A stretch of 64,000 nt of DNA from an uncultured Pseudophaeobacter sp. (GTDB lineage: Bacteria > Pseudomonadota > Alphaproteobacteria > Rhodobacterales > Rhodobacteraceae): assembly GCA_905479575.1 (NCBI GenBank), contig CAJQNB010000020.1:1-64000 (forward strand), read 5' to 3'. Shown piece by piece: positions 16,890-26,472 of the stretch. Below the pieces are notes generated by a model, which was given only the letters and a program-made list of their open reading frames with translations, was not told where the DNA came from and searched no databases. The position numbers were made by a program, and so were the translations under genes. The first letter of the stretch is position 1. Every line of letters starts with the position of its first letter.

Positions 16890-18875
16890 ATGAGAACTTC
16901 CTTTTTGGCGGGCCTTCTGGTCCTTCTATCGAACCTTGCTGCCCTGGCGCAGCAGGTCTCCCCCCAGACAAATTTGACGCAACCGGCAGCAATGCAGAGC
17001 CTCTTACAAGAGCAAAGCGCGCTGATCCTGAAGAGTTCACGCAAGACCATTGCCCCGGCGATTGCAGCGATCGCTGACAGCGGGCTGCCCCAGGCGCAGG
17101 CGGTGCTGCAGGCCTGGCAGGTCAAGGCCCTGTGGATGCGCAAGTCTGACGGGCTGTTCTTTCGCGGCGAAAAGCTGGAAAGCAAAAGCTATCGCCTGTT
17201 TGATTTTGATACCGGAGAGGCCATCGGGGATGCGGCCAAATCGGATCTGAAACAGATCAAACCCAACAGCGGCGTTCGGGCGCTGATCGCCACCGCCTTG
17301 GTGCAGTTTCAGCTGTCGGACCCGGATCCCTCCCGCCGCCAGGAAGCATTGCTGGCCATTGAGCGCGCCCCCGCTGGCGCGCTGCTGGCGCCGCTGCGCG
17401 CCTCGATCCCCGGCGAGACAGATCCGGTTCTGAAAGCGCGAAAAACCCGCATTGAGCAGCTTTTGACCATTGCCTATGACACGGATGAGACCCGCCGCGT
17501 CGCCACTATTCAATCCCTGTCCGGGGATCTGGGGCTGGATGTGCGGGCGACGCTGAACCCGCTGGTTTCGACCCAGCTGCGCGCCTTTGCCGGGGATATC
17601 CCTGCGGGCTTGAATGTCGCGCGCCGGGTGGAACCGGGGCAGGACGCGCTGTCGCAGGATGCGGCCTACGACCTGTTGGTTGCGGCCAAACTGGCCCCGG
17701 CCCGTGTTTCAAGTGATGAGATCCGCACCACGCTGGCAGCCCATATCGACGGCGGCCGGGTCGGCGGGGTGCCGTTGGCGCAGTTGAGCCAAGAGGACGC
17801 ACGGACCCGAGCCTACGGGGCGCTGGTTGCGGCCAAATTGGCCCCGGCGCTGGTCAGTGCTGAACAAATCACCCAGAGCCTGAACGCGCATGTGTTTGCC
17901 GAAATCTACGATGAACCTGCGGCGGCTATTACCAGTGCAGCCAGCGAAGCGCTCAAGAGCATTTCCACCCAGGTGGCGATTGGTCAGACGGTGGACCTGA
18001 CGCTGGATGCGCTGTCGCTGGCCTCGATCTATTTCCTCGCCGCCATTGGTCTGGCGATTACCTTTGGGGTGATGGGGGTGATCAATATGGCCCATGGGGA
18101 ATTCATCATGATGGGCGCCTATACCGGCTATGTGGTGCAGCAGGTGATCCCGAACCATACGGTGTCGATCCTGGTGGCGGTGCCGCTGGCCTTTGCGGTG
18201 ACCTTTGCCGCCGGGGTGGCGATGGAGCGGCTGGTTATTCGCTGGCTCTACAATCGCCCGCTAGAGACCCTGCTGGCCACCTTTGGCATCTCGATTGCGC
18301 TGCAGCAGCTGGCCAAGAACATCTTTGGCACCCAGGCGCGCCCGCTGACGGCGCCGGGCTGGCTGGATGGAGCATGGATCATCAACGATGTGGTGTCGAT
18401 CAGCTATATTCGCATCGCCATCTTCATGCTGGCCCTGATCTTTCTGGGCGTGTTCCTGTTCATCATGCGGCGCACCCGGCTGGGGCTGGAAACCCGTGCG
18501 GTGACGCAGAACCGGGCCATGGCCGGGTCCATGGGGATCAACCCGGAACGGGTGAATATGCTCACCTTTGGGCTGGGGTCCGGCATTGCCGGCATCGCGG
18601 GCGTCGCCATCGGGCTGTTTGCCAAGGTCACGTCAGAGCTCGGCTCGGACTATATCGTGCAAAGCTTTATGACCGTGGTTGTTGGCGGCGTTGGCAATAT
18701 CTGGGGCACCCTGGCAGGGGCCACCATGATTGGTTTCTTCCAAAAGGGCGTCGAGTGGCTGAACCCGTCAAACACCCTGGCCGCACAGACCTATATGATC
18801 GTCTTTATCATCGTCTTCATTCAATTTCGCCCACGAGGGATCATCGCCCTCAAAGGCCGGGCGGCGGGAGATTAA
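16890..18875 (+). CDS. urtB: Urea ABC transporter permease UrtB with long N-terminal domain
   Basis: A 661-residue inner-membrane permease. A signal peptide (MRTSFLAGLLVLLSNLAALA) is followed by about 340 residues of helical, repeat-like periplasmic domain. The LivH-type membrane domain starts near VDLTLDALSLASIYFLAAIG and contains NMAHGEFIMMGAY. The length exceeds the 530 or so residues of many UrtB proteins. Part of the excess is an imperfect duplication: LLVAAKLAPARVSSDEI and ALVAAKLAPALVSAEQI about 49 residues apart (DNA about 17670-17860). UrtC follows after three bases. Confidence 0.93.
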   Translation: MRTSFLAGLLVLLSNLAALAQQVSPQTNLTQPAAMQSLLQEQSALILKSSRKTIAPAIAAIADSGLPQAQAVLQAWQVKALWMRKSDGLFFRGEKLESKSYRLFDFDTGEAIGDAAKSDLKQIKPNSGVRALIATALVQFQLSDPDPSRRQEALLAIERAPAGALLAPLRASIPGETDPVLKARKTRIEQLLTIAYDTDETRRVATIQSLSGDLGLDVRATLNPLVSTQLRAFAGDIPAGLNVARRVEPGQDALSQDAAYDLLVAAKLAPARVSSDEIRTTLAAHIDGGRVGGVPLAQLSQEDARTRAYGALVAAKLAPALVSAEQITQSLNAHVFAEIYDEPAAAITSAASEALKSISTQVAIGQTVDLTLDALSLASIYFLAAIGLAITFGVMGVINMAHGEFIMMGAYTGYVVQQVIPNHTVSILVAVPLAFAVTFAAGVAMERLVIRWLYNRPLETLLATFGISIALQQLAKNIFGTQARPLTAPGWLDGAWIINDVVSISYIRIAIFMLALIFLGVFLFIMRRTRLGLETRAVTQNRAMAGSMGINPERVNMLTFGLGSGIAGIAGVAIGLFAKVTSELGSDYIVQSFMTVVVGGVGNIWGTLAGATMIGFFQKGVEWLNPSNTLAAQTYMIVFIIVFIQFRPRGIIALKGRAAGD

Positions 18876-18878
18876 GCG

Positions 18879-20111
18879 ATGTCCGACACTTTCTTCAAAC
18901 GTAACCCCTCGACCCTGGTGTTTCTGGCTGTGCTGGCGCTGTTCGTGCTGGGCGTGACCCTGTTGGCCGAAGGGGCAGGGGCCGGGGTGATCTCCACCAG
19001 CTTTGTCAAAACCCTGGGCAAGACGCTGTGTCTGGCCCTGGTGGCGGTGGCGATGGATCTGGTCTGGGGCTACACGGGTATCCTGTCGCTGGGCCATTTT
19101 GCCTTCTTTGGCCTGGGCGGCTACATGATCGGCATGTGGCTGATGTATGCCCGCACGCAAGCGATTGTTGTCTCGTCGCTGGCCGAGGCCCCGATCCCCG
19201 CCACCGAGAGCGAGGTTGTCGATGCTATTGGCAATCAGATCTTCGGCGTGGTGGGATCCAGCGAGTTCCCTATGATCTGGATGTTTTCTGACAGTCTGCT
19301 GCTGCAGCTTGTGCTGGTGGTGGCGGTGCCGGGTGTGCTGGCGCTGGTCTTTGGCTGGCTGGCCTTCCGCTCGCGCGTCACCGGTGTGTATCTGTCGATC
19401 CTGACCCAGGCGATGACCCTGGGGCTGGCGCTCTATCTGTTTCAAAACGATAGCGGCTTGCGCGGCAACAATGGGCTGTCAGGCCTGCAAAACCTGCCGG
19501 GGCTGGATCATGTGCCACAGGCCACCATGTCGATCTGGTTTTTCTGGGCCTCGGCGGCGGCCCTGGCGCTGGGCTACCTATTTGCCGCCTGGATTGTTTC
19601 GGGCAAGTTTGGCTCGGTGCTGCGTGGTATTCGCGACAACGAGGCGCGGGTGCGCTTTCTTGGTTACTCGGTCGAGGGCTACAAGCTGTTCATCTTTACT
19701 GTCACCGCCATTATCGCAGGTATCGCCGGGGCGCTGTACTACCCGCAGGCGGGGATTATCAACCCGGCGGAAATTGCCCCTGTTGCCTCGATCTATCTGG
19801 CGGTCTGGGTGGCCATTGGTGGCCGAGGGCGGCTGTACGGTGCGGTGATCGGCGCCATCTTTGTCAGCCTGGTGTCGTCCTGGTTTACCGGCGGTCAGGC
19901 GCCGGATGTGAATCTTGGCTTTTACACCCTGAAATGGGTCGATTGGTGGCTCATTGTGCTGGGGCTCAGCTTTGTTCTGGTGACGCTGTTTGCGCCGCGC
20001 GGCATTGGTGGGCTGGTTGATTTGTGGAGCGAGCGGCGACGGCCCGACCGTCACGGTGCCGATCTGGGACCGGGCGCCGGCGCCCTGCGCGAAAAGGAGG
20101 CGAATGAATGA
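18879..20111 (+). CDS. urtC: Urea ABC transporter permease UrtC
   Basis: LivM-type inner-membrane permease of 410 residues that forms the channel with UrtB. Multiple hydrophobic helices are visible, with YTGILSLGHFAFFGLGGYMI near the N-terminus and GVYLSILTQAMTLGLALYLF in the middle. The conserved cytoplasmic loop ALGYLFA...GSVLRGIRDNEARVRFLGY contacts the ATPases. A short charged tail ends at ATGA overlap with urtD. Confidence 0.95.
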   Translation: MSDTFFKRNPSTLVFLAVLALFVLGVTLLAEGAGAGVISTSFVKTLGKTLCLALVAVAMDLVWGYTGILSLGHFAFFGLGGYMIGMWLMYARTQAIVVSSLAEAPIPATESEVVDAIGNQIFGVVGSSEFPMIWMFSDSLLLQLVLVVAVPGVLALVFGWLAFRSRVTGVYLSILTQAMTLGLALYLFQNDSGLRGNNGLSGLQNLPGLDHVPQATMSIWFFWASAAALALGYLFAAWIVSGKFGSVLRGIRDNEARVRFLGYSVEGYKLFIFTVTAIIAGIAGALYYPQAGIINPAEIAPVASIYLAVWVAIGGRGRLYGAVIGAIFVSLVSSWFTGGQAPDVNLGFYTLKWVDWWLIVLGLSFVLVTLFAPRGIGGLVDLWSERRRPDRHGADLGPGAGALREKEANE

Positions 20112-20848
20112 GCATGCTTCTGGAAGTCTCTGGTGTCTCCGTCAGCTTTGATGGGTTCAAGGCAATCAACAACCTCAGCTTTGCCATTGGCCAGGCGGAA
20201 ATGCGGGCGATCATCGGTCCCAATGGGGCGGGCAAAACCACCTTCATGGATATCGTGACCGGCAAGACCAAACCAGACGAGGGCAGGGTGACCTGGGGCG
20301 AGCGCAATATCTCGCTTTTGGGGATGAGCGAGGCCCGCATTGCCCGCGAGGGCGTTGGGCGCAAGTTCCAGAAGCCCACGGTGTTTGAGGACCAGACGGT
20401 GCTGGAAAACCTGCTGATGGCGCTGCGCTCCAACCGTAGCCCTTTTGCGGTGATGTTTTATCGCGCCACCGCTGCCGATCTGGCGCGGGTTGATGAGCTG
20501 GCCACTGAGATTGGCCTGTCAGAGGCGCTGGGGCGTAAATCCGGCGAGCTGAGCCACGGGCAGAAACAGTGGTTGGAAATTGGCATGTTGCTGGCGCAAG
20601 AGCCGCGCCTGTTGCTGGTGGATGAACCGGCAGCTGGCATGACCCCGGCTGAGCGCGAGCAAACCACTGCCATTCTGGTGGAGGCCGCCAAAACCCGCGC
20701 CGTGGTGGTGGTGGAACACGACATGGAGTTTGTGCGCAGGCTGGATTGCCGCGTCACGGTCTTGCACGAGGGGGCGGTTCTGGCGGAAGGTTCTTTGGAT
20801 CACGTGACCGCAAACAGCCAGGTCATTGATGTATATTTGGGGCGCTGA
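20108..20848 (+). CDS. urtD: Urea ABC transporter ATP-binding protein UrtD
   Basis: LivG-type ATPase of 246 residues. Walker A is IIGPNGAGKTTFMDI, the signature region is GELSHGQKQWLEIGMLL (a modified LSGGQ as usual for UrtD), and Walker B is LLLVDEPAAGMTP. The C-terminal VVVEHDMEFVRRLDCRVTVL is the H-loop and tail of the LivG class. The start overlaps urtC (ATGA). Confidence 0.95.
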   Translation: MSMLLEVSGVSVSFDGFKAINNLSFAIGQAEMRAIIGPNGAGKTTFMDIVTGKTKPDEGRVTWGERNISLLGMSEARIAREGVGRKFQKPTVFEDQTVLENLLMALRSNRSPFAVMFYRATAADLARVDELATEIGLSEALGRKSGELSHGQKQWLEIGMLLAQEPRLLLVDEPAAGMTPAEREQTTAILVEAAKTRAVVVVEHDMEFVRRLDCRVTVLHEGAVLAEGSLDHVTANSQVIDVYLGR

Positions 20849-20851
20849 GAC

Positions 20852-21547
20852 ATGCTGACACTCGACGATTTCACCCTGCATTATGGTCACTCCCAAATCC
20901 TGCATGGGGTCTCGCTAGAGGCCAAGGCGGGTGCGGTGACCTGTGTAATGGGCACCAATGGGGTGGGCAAGACCAGCCTGATCCGGGCGATCTGTGGCCA
21001 GCATCAGCGCACAGGTGGGCGCATGGTTCTGGATGGCGAAGAACTGCCTGCGCTGCCCGCGCATAAATTGGCGCAAAAAGGCGTTGCTGTGGTGCCGCAG
21101 GGGCGCGAGATCTTTCCGCAGCTCACGGTGCGCGAAAACATGGAAACCGGGTTTTCCTGTCTGCCCAAATCCGACCATCACATCCCGGATGAGCTGTTTG
21201 ATTTGTTCCCGATCCTGAAGGATTTCATTGATCGGCGCGGTGGCGATTTGTCCGGTGGGCAACAGCAGCAACTGGCCATTGCGCGGGCGCTGATCACCCG
21301 GCCCAAACTCTTGCTGTTGGATGAGCCAACCGAGGGCATTCAGCCCAATGTAATCCAGCAGATCGGCGAAGTGATCCGGCTGCTGCGCGATCGCGGCGAC
21401 ATGGCCATTGTGCTGGTGGAGCAGTATTTTGATTTTGCCTATGAGCTGGCAGATCACATCGTGGTGCTGCGCCGGGGCGAGGTGATCTTTGACGGCGACA
21501 AGGCCAGCACCAGCCGCGAAGAGGTGCTGCCGAAGGTCTCAGTCTAG
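20852..21547 (+). CDS. urtE: Urea ABC transporter ATP-binding protein UrtE
   Basis: LivF-type ATPase of 231 residues, last gene of the urt operon, three bases after urtD. Walker A reads VMGTNGVGKTSLIRA, the signature LSGGQQQQLAIARAL, and Walker B LLLLDEPTEGIQPN. VPQGREIFPQLTVRENMETG is the characteristic UrtE Q-loop stretch. A possible terminator hairpin lies 75 bp downstream. Confidence 0.95.
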   Translation: MLTLDDFTLHYGHSQILHGVSLEAKAGAVTCVMGTNGVGKTSLIRAICGQHQRTGGRMVLDGEELPALPAHKLAQKGVAVVPQGREIFPQLTVRENMETGFSCLPKSDHHIPDELFDLFPILKDFIDRRGGDLSGGQQQQLAIARALITRPKLLLLDEPTEGIQPNVIQQIGEVIRLLRDRGDMAIVLVEQYFDFAYELADHIVVLRRGEVIFDGDKASTSREEVLPKVSV

Positions 21548-21621
21548 CGGTAGATCGGCCAACGCAGACGCCGGGGGCAGGCAGGGGGCACATCGTCCTG
21601 ATTGGAGTATAGCCTATTCAG

Positions 21622-21657
21622 AACAGCGCTTTGCATCGTAGTGTGCAGGGCGCTGTT
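21622..21657 (+). terminator. Possible terminator after urtE
   Basis: AACAGCGC and GCGCTGTT form a perfect 8-bp stem with a 20-base loop, followed by TACGG and then GTTTGG. The long loop and weak T-run make this a modest candidate. Confidence 0.4.
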
Positions 21658-21803
21658 TACGGTTTGGCGCCTGGGCGATATGCGCTCTATTCCGGATTTG
21701 CATGGGTGATTTGAAATTGGCATTGGCCCCTGTTGGGCGCCATGGCTTAGGTATCTCTCACTGTTTCAGGAGGCCAACCAAGGCGTCCGACATGGAGGGA
21801 AGA

Positions 21804-23360
21804 ATGAACCAATTTATCCGCATCGCTGCGGCTGGTGTGATGTCGCTCGCCTTTGGCGCCGTGGCTCAGGCCGAAGTCACAGTCAAAGTCGCCTATGACG
21901 CCGATCCGGTGTCACTGGACCCACATGAGCAACTGTCCGGGGGCACGCTGCAGTTCTCGCATATGTCTTTTGACCCGCTGGTCCGCTGGACCCAGGACCT
22001 GCAGTTTGAGCCCCGTCTGGCAACCAGCTGGGAGCAGATCGACGAAAACACCACGCGGTTTCACCTGCGCGAAGGTGTAAAGTTCCACTCTGGCAACATG
22101 CTGACCGCAGCGGATGTCGACTGGACCTTTGACCGCCTGAAAGAAAGCCCCGACTTCAAGGGGATCTTCAGCCTGTTCACCGATGTGAAAGTGATCGACG
22201 ATAATACCTTTGATCTGATCACCTCGGAGCCCTATCCGCTGGTGCTGCACACAGTGACCTATATCTTCCCGATGGACAGCAAGTTCTATTCGGGCACCAC
22301 TGACGACGGCAAGGATCGCGCTGAGCTGGTCAAGCACGGCGACAGCTTTGCCTCGCGCAATGTCTCCGGCACCGGCCCCTTTGTGGTCACCTCGCGGGAG
22401 CAGGGCGTAAAGATGGTCTTTGACCGTTTTGACGGCTACTGGGATACCGAAACCGCTGGCAACGTGGATCAGATCATCCTGACCCCGATCAAGGAAAGCC
22501 CCACCCGTGTGGCCGCCCTGTTGTCGGGCGATGTTGATTTCATCGCGCCGGTTCCGCCCACCGATCTGGCCCGTGTTGACGATAACGACGGCACCAATCT
22601 GATCACCATGCCCGGCACCCGGATCATCACCTTCCAGATGAACCAGGACCGTGTCGAAGCGCTGAAAGATGCCCGCGTCCGTAAGGCCATCGACTATGCC
22701 GTCAACAATGCTGGTATCGTCGATCGCATCATGCGTGGCTTTGGCACCGTTGGCGCCCAGGCAAGCCCCGCTGGCTATTTGGGTCACAATGCTGATCTGA
22801 CCCCACGTTTTGACGTTGCCAAGGCCAAGGAACTGATGGCCGAAGCAGGCTATGCCGACGGGTTTGAACTGACCATGATGGCGCCCAACAACCGCTATGT
22901 GAACGACGACAAGATCGCTCAGGCGGTTGCCTCGATGCTGGCAAAGATCAACATCAAGGTTGACCTGCAGACCATGCCAAAGGCCCAGTACTGGCCCGCC
23001 TTTGACGAGCGCGCAGCAGATATGATGATGATCGGCTGGCACTCGGATACCGAAGACTCGGCCAACTTCCACCAGTTCCTGAGCCATTGCTTCAATGAAG
23101 AAACCGGCAATGGGCAGTATAACTCGGGCAACTACTGCAACGAAGAAGCTGACATGCTGATGGCCAAGGCCAATTCGGAAACCGATTCTGAAAAACGCGC
23201 TGAGCTGCTGCAGCAGATGGAAACTATCCTCTATGACGAGGCCGCTTTCATCCCGCTGCACTGGCAGAACCTCGCTTGGGGTGCGCGCAAAGGTGTTCAC
23301 GCTGAATCCATCGTGAACGCACTGAACTTCCCTTACTTTGGTGACCTTGTCGTCGATTAA
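21804..23360 (+). CDS. Family-5 solute-binding protein (peptide/nickel-type ABC uptake)
   Basis: Periplasmic receptor of 518 residues. A signal peptide (MNQFIRIAAAGVMSLAFGAV AQA) precedes the SBP family-5 start VTVKVAYDADPVSLDPHEQL. Internal family segments are FHLREGVKFHSGNMLTAADV, SGTGPFVVTSREQG and DARVRKAIDYAVN. GGAGGGA stands before the ATG at 21804. It heads a five-gene transporter operon with two permeases and two ATPases. The substrate is likely a di- or oligopeptide or similar compound; no peptidase neighbours it to narrow this. Confidence 0.9.
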   Translation: MNQFIRIAAAGVMSLAFGAVAQAEVTVKVAYDADPVSLDPHEQLSGGTLQFSHMSFDPLVRWTQDLQFEPRLATSWEQIDENTTRFHLREGVKFHSGNMLTAADVDWTFDRLKESPDFKGIFSLFTDVKVIDDNTFDLITSEPYPLVLHTVTYIFPMDSKFYSGTTDDGKDRAELVKHGDSFASRNVSGTGPFVVTSREQGVKMVFDRFDGYWDTETAGNVDQIILTPIKESPTRVAALLSGDVDFIAPVPPTDLARVDDNDGTNLITMPGTRIITFQMNQDRVEALKDARVRKAIDYAVNNAGIVDRIMRGFGTVGAQASPAGYLGHNADLTPRFDVAKAKELMAEAGYADGFELTMMAPNNRYVNDDKIAQAVASMLAKINIKVDLQTMPKAQYWPAFDERAADMMMIGWHSDTEDSANFHQFLSHCFNEETGNGQYNSGNYCNEEADMLMAKANSETDSEKRAELLQQMETILYDEAAFIPLHWQNLAWGARKGVHAESIVNALNFPYFGDLVVD

Positions 23361-23377
23361 GGAACGTTCCAACTTTC

Positions 23378-23410
23378 AGCCGGGGCGGGTCATTGTGACC
23401 TGTTCCGGCT
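23378..23410 (+). terminator. Intercistronic hairpin after the solute-binding gene
   Basis: AGCCGGGGCGGGTCA, loop TTG, TGACCTGTTCCGGCT: all 15 positions pair (three G-T), followed by TCTTTCC. It lies between the receptor gene and the first permease and probably reduces read-through or protects the receptor mRNA. The 10-bp palindrome GGAACGTTCC at 23361-23370 directly precedes it. Confidence 0.75.
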
Positions 23411-23555
23411 TCTTTCCAAGACAGTTTGCCAAGGGTATGCTTCCTGACTGCACAGGGAGGCGAGGTTTGATGCCCTTTGCCATTTGTCTCAGGCCCTCTT
23501 CTTCGTTCCAGGCCGAACGACCCCACTACCAATTGCCCCAGGAAGGTGCCAAAGC

Positions 23556-24536
23556 ATGTTTGCTTACCTTGTGAAACGCGTGTTCCAGGCCATCGCGGTG
23601 ATGTTTGTCATCTCGCTGATCGGTTTTGCCATTCAGGATAACCTTGGTGATCCGCTGCGAGAGCTTGTCGGACAATCCGTCAGCGAAGAGGTTCGCCAGG
23701 AGCTGCGCGACGAGTTGGGGCTGAACGACAGTTTCCTCACCCAATATCTGCGCTTTGCCGGCAATGCGCTGCAGGGTGATCTGGGCACCAGTTATTTCTT
23801 CAAAGAGCCGGCGCTGGATGTGATCCTGAAAAAGCTGCCCGCCACCATGGAGCTGGTCCTGGGCGCCGCTGTCATCATCATCGGCCTGTCAATCCCGGTG
23901 GGCGTCTACACCGCCATCTATCCCAATACGATAATCAGCCGTCTGGTTATGGGGATTTCGATCATTGGTATTTCGATCCCGGTGTTTTTGACCGCGATCC
24001 TGATGATCTATGTGTTTTCAGTCGAATACGGCTGGTTTCCCTCTTATGGGCGCGGGGACGTGGTGCATGTCTTTGGCTCTTGGGACACCAATTTTGCCAC
24101 GGTGGATGGCTGGATGCATATCCTGCTGCCCTCGATCGCGCTGGCCTCTATCATGTTGCCGCTGTTTGTCCGCCTGATCCGGGCCGAAATGATGGAAGTG
24201 CTGCAGAGCGAATATGTGAAATACGCCAAAGCCAAGGGCATCCGGCCCTGGCGGATCTATTTTGTGCACGCGCTGAAGAACACCTTGCTGCCGGTGATCA
24301 CCGTCGGCGGGGTGCAGATCGGCACCATGGTGGCCTATACCATCCTGACCGAGACGGTGTTTCAGTGGCCGGGCATGGGTTTCATGTTCCTGGAGGCGGT
24401 GAACCGTGTCGATACCCCGCTGATCGTCGCCTATCTCATCGTTGTTGGCTTTATCTTTGTTGTCACCAATACAATCGTTGACCTGATCTACGGGCTGGTC
24501 AATCCCACCGTCAATCTTGCGAGGATGGGCGCATGA
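23556..24536 (+). CDS. ABC transporter permease, DppB/OppB type
   Basis: Inner-membrane permease of 326 residues. The N-terminus MFAYLVKRVFQAIAVMFVIS is the usual first helix of DppB-type permeases. The coupling segment YVKYAKAKGIRPWRIYFVHA is the EAA loop. TVFQWPGMGFMFLEAVNRVD and the final helix follow. AGGAAGG precedes the ATG at 23556; the frame opens at 23484 without an RBS. It overlaps the next permease (ATGA). Confidence 0.93.
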   Translation: MFAYLVKRVFQAIAVMFVISLIGFAIQDNLGDPLRELVGQSVSEEVRQELRDELGLNDSFLTQYLRFAGNALQGDLGTSYFFKEPALDVILKKLPATMELVLGAAVIIIGLSIPVGVYTAIYPNTIISRLVMGISIIGISIPVFLTAILMIYVFSVEYGWFPSYGRGDVVHVFGSWDTNFATVDGWMHILLPSIALASIMLPLFVRLIRAEMMEVLQSEYVKYAKAKGIRPWRIYFVHALKNTLLPVITVGGVQIGTMVAYTILTETVFQWPGMGFMFLEAVNRVDTPLIVAYLIVVGFIFVVTNTIVDLIYGLVNPTVNLARMGA

Positions 24537-25477
24537 GCAGCCTGAATACCACCGCCGAACCATCGCGCTGGGCGCAGATCTGGAACTCCAACATCGGCTA
24601 TAGCTTCCGGCGCAATCCGGTTGCCATGGTGTCGCTGGCCGTCTTTATGGTGATTGCGGTGATGTCGTTCTGCGCGCCGCTGATTGCGCCCTTTGATCCC
24701 TATGATCCGGGTCAGATCGACATTATGAACAGCGAATACCCCCCGGTTTGGGTGCAGGGCGCCGATGCGCAGTTCATGCTGGGCACCGATGATCAGGGCC
24801 GCGATCTGTGGTCGACCATCCTCTATGGTACGCGCCTGTCGCTGTTGATTGGCATCTGTGCGGTGGGGCTGCAGGCTTTTCTTGGTATCTCGATCGGGTT
24901 GATCGCCGGCTATGTGGGCGGGCGGATCGACAGCCTGCTGATGCGGTTGGCCGATATCCAGCTGTCGTTTTCCACCCTGATGGTGGCGATCATCTTTCTG
25001 GCGGTGACCCAGGCGATGTTTGGCTCTGAGACCTTCAACCAATATGCGATCTATTTCCTGATTGCGGTGATTGGCGTGGCGGAGTGGCCGCAATATGCCC
25101 GTACCGTGCGGGCCACCGTTCTGGCCGAGAAGAAAAAGGAATATGTCGACAGCGCCCGGGTGCTGGGCTTTGGCCCGCTGCGCATCATGGTGCGCCATAT
25201 CCTGCCCAACTCGCTGTCACCGATCTTTGTGATCTCCACCGTGCAGGTGGCCAATGCGATCATTTCCGAGGCGTCCTTGTCCTTCCTTGGGCTGGGCATG
25301 CCGCCCAGCCAGCCGTCGCTGGGATCGCTGATCTCTTCCGGCTTTGACTATATCTTTTCGGGAAGCTGGTGGATCACCGCCATTCCCGGCATCGTGCTGG
25401 TGGTTCTGGTGCTGGTGATCAATCTGTTGGGCGACTGGCTACGGGATGCCCTGAACCCCAAACTGTATAAGGGATAA
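24533..25477 (+). CDS. ABC transporter permease, DppC/OppC type
   Basis: Second permease, 314 residues. A cytoplasmic N-terminus precedes FRRNPVAMVSLAVFMVIAVM. FMLGTDDQGRDLWSTILYGT is the DppC-family hallmark. The EAA loop reads EYVDSARVLGFGPLRIMVRH, and ASLSFLGLGMPPSQPSLGS is the conserved periplasmic segment. Translationally coupled to the previous gene. Confidence 0.93.
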   Translation: MSSLNTTAEPSRWAQIWNSNIGYSFRRNPVAMVSLAVFMVIAVMSFCAPLIAPFDPYDPGQIDIMNSEYPPVWVQGADAQFMLGTDDQGRDLWSTILYGTRLSLLIGICAVGLQAFLGISIGLIAGYVGGRIDSLLMRLADIQLSFSTLMVAIIFLAVTQAMFGSETFNQYAIYFLIAVIGVAEWPQYARTVRATVLAEKKKEYVDSARVLGFGPLRIMVRHILPNSLSPIFVISTVQVANAIISEASLSFLGLGMPPSQPSLGSLISSGFDYIFSGSWWITAIPGIVLVVLVLVINLLGDWLRDALNPKLYKG

Positions 25478-25482
25478 GCGCA

Positions 25483-26472
25483 ATGTCCTTGCTTTCCGTG
25501 CGCGACCTGAGCGTTAAATTCGCCATGCGCGACAATACCGTAACCGCTCTCAATCAGATCAGTTTTGATCTGGCCAAGGGCGAACGCCTGGGCATCGTCG
25601 GTGAATCCGGCGCGGGCAAATCCATCACCGGTTTTGCCTTGATGAACCTGCTCAGCCGCCCTGGCTTTATTGACAGTGGCCAGATCCTGTTTCAGGGCGA
25701 CGACATCGCCGAGATGTCCGAGGCCAAGATGCGCGGCATTCGCGGCAATCAGATGGCGATGATCTTTCAGGATCCGATGGTGACGCTGAACCCGGTGCTG
25801 ACCATTGGCCAGCAGATGGTGGAAACCCTGATGGCGCACCGCAAGCTCAGCAAGGCGGAGGCGGAACAGATCGCCATCGTCAAGCTGCGGGAGGTCTATA
25901 TCCCGTCGCCAGAGGAGCGTCTGGATCAATACCCACACGAGCTGTCGGGGGGCATGCGCCAGCGGATCATCATCGCCATTGCCCTGCTGCTGGATCCGCA
26001 GCTGATCATCGCCGATGAGCCGACAACGGCGCTGGATGTGACCATTCAGGCCGATATCATGGAGCTGTTGCTGGAGCTGTGCGACTCCAACAAGGTAGGC
26101 CTGATCCTGATCACCCATGACCTGGGCGTGGTCAGCCAGATGACCGAACGCACCCTGGTGATGTATGCCGGGCGCATCATCGAAGCTGGCCGTACCCGCG
26201 AGATCATCAACGACCCACAGCACCCCTATACCCAGGGGCTGATCAACGCGCTGCCGCAGCAGACCAAACCCGGCCAACGGTTGAAACAGATCCCGGGCAA
26301 TATGCCCTCGCTGACCTCAATCCCCAAGGGCTGCCCCTTTAGTCCGCGCTGCGAATATGTGCAGGATCACTGCCGCACCGAGGCGCCAAAGCCGGTGCAA
26401 TACACCCATGTTCAGGTGGCCTGCCACGAGGTCAACCGGTTGCACAGCGACAAAGCTGAGGAGATGAACTGA
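25483..26472 (+). CDS. ABC transporter ATP-binding protein, DppD/OppD type
   Basis: ATPase of 329 residues. Walker A is [14 protein letters not shown], the signature [15 protein letters not shown], and Walker [15 protein letters not shown]. The C-terminal oligopeptide-transporter extension has Cys residues in [16 protein letters not shown], a Cys pattern known in DppD/OppD ATPases. The stop overlaps the next ATG (TGATG). Confidence 0.93.
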   Translation: MSLLSVRDLSVKFAMRDNTVTALNQISFDLAKGERLGIVGESGAGKSITGFALMNLLSRPGFIDSGQILFQGDDIAEMSEAKMRGIRGNQMAMIFQDPMVTLNPVLTIGQQMVETLMAHRKLSKAEAEQIAIVKLREVYIPSPEERLDQYPHELSGGMRQRIIIAIALLLDPQLIIADEPTTALDVTIQADIMELLLELCDSNKVGLILITHDLGVVSQMTERTLVMYAGRIIEAGRTREIINDPQHPYTQGLINALPQQTKPGQRLKQIPGNMPSLTSIPKGCPFSPRCEYVQDHCRTEAPKPVQYTHVQVACHEVNRLHSDKAEEMN

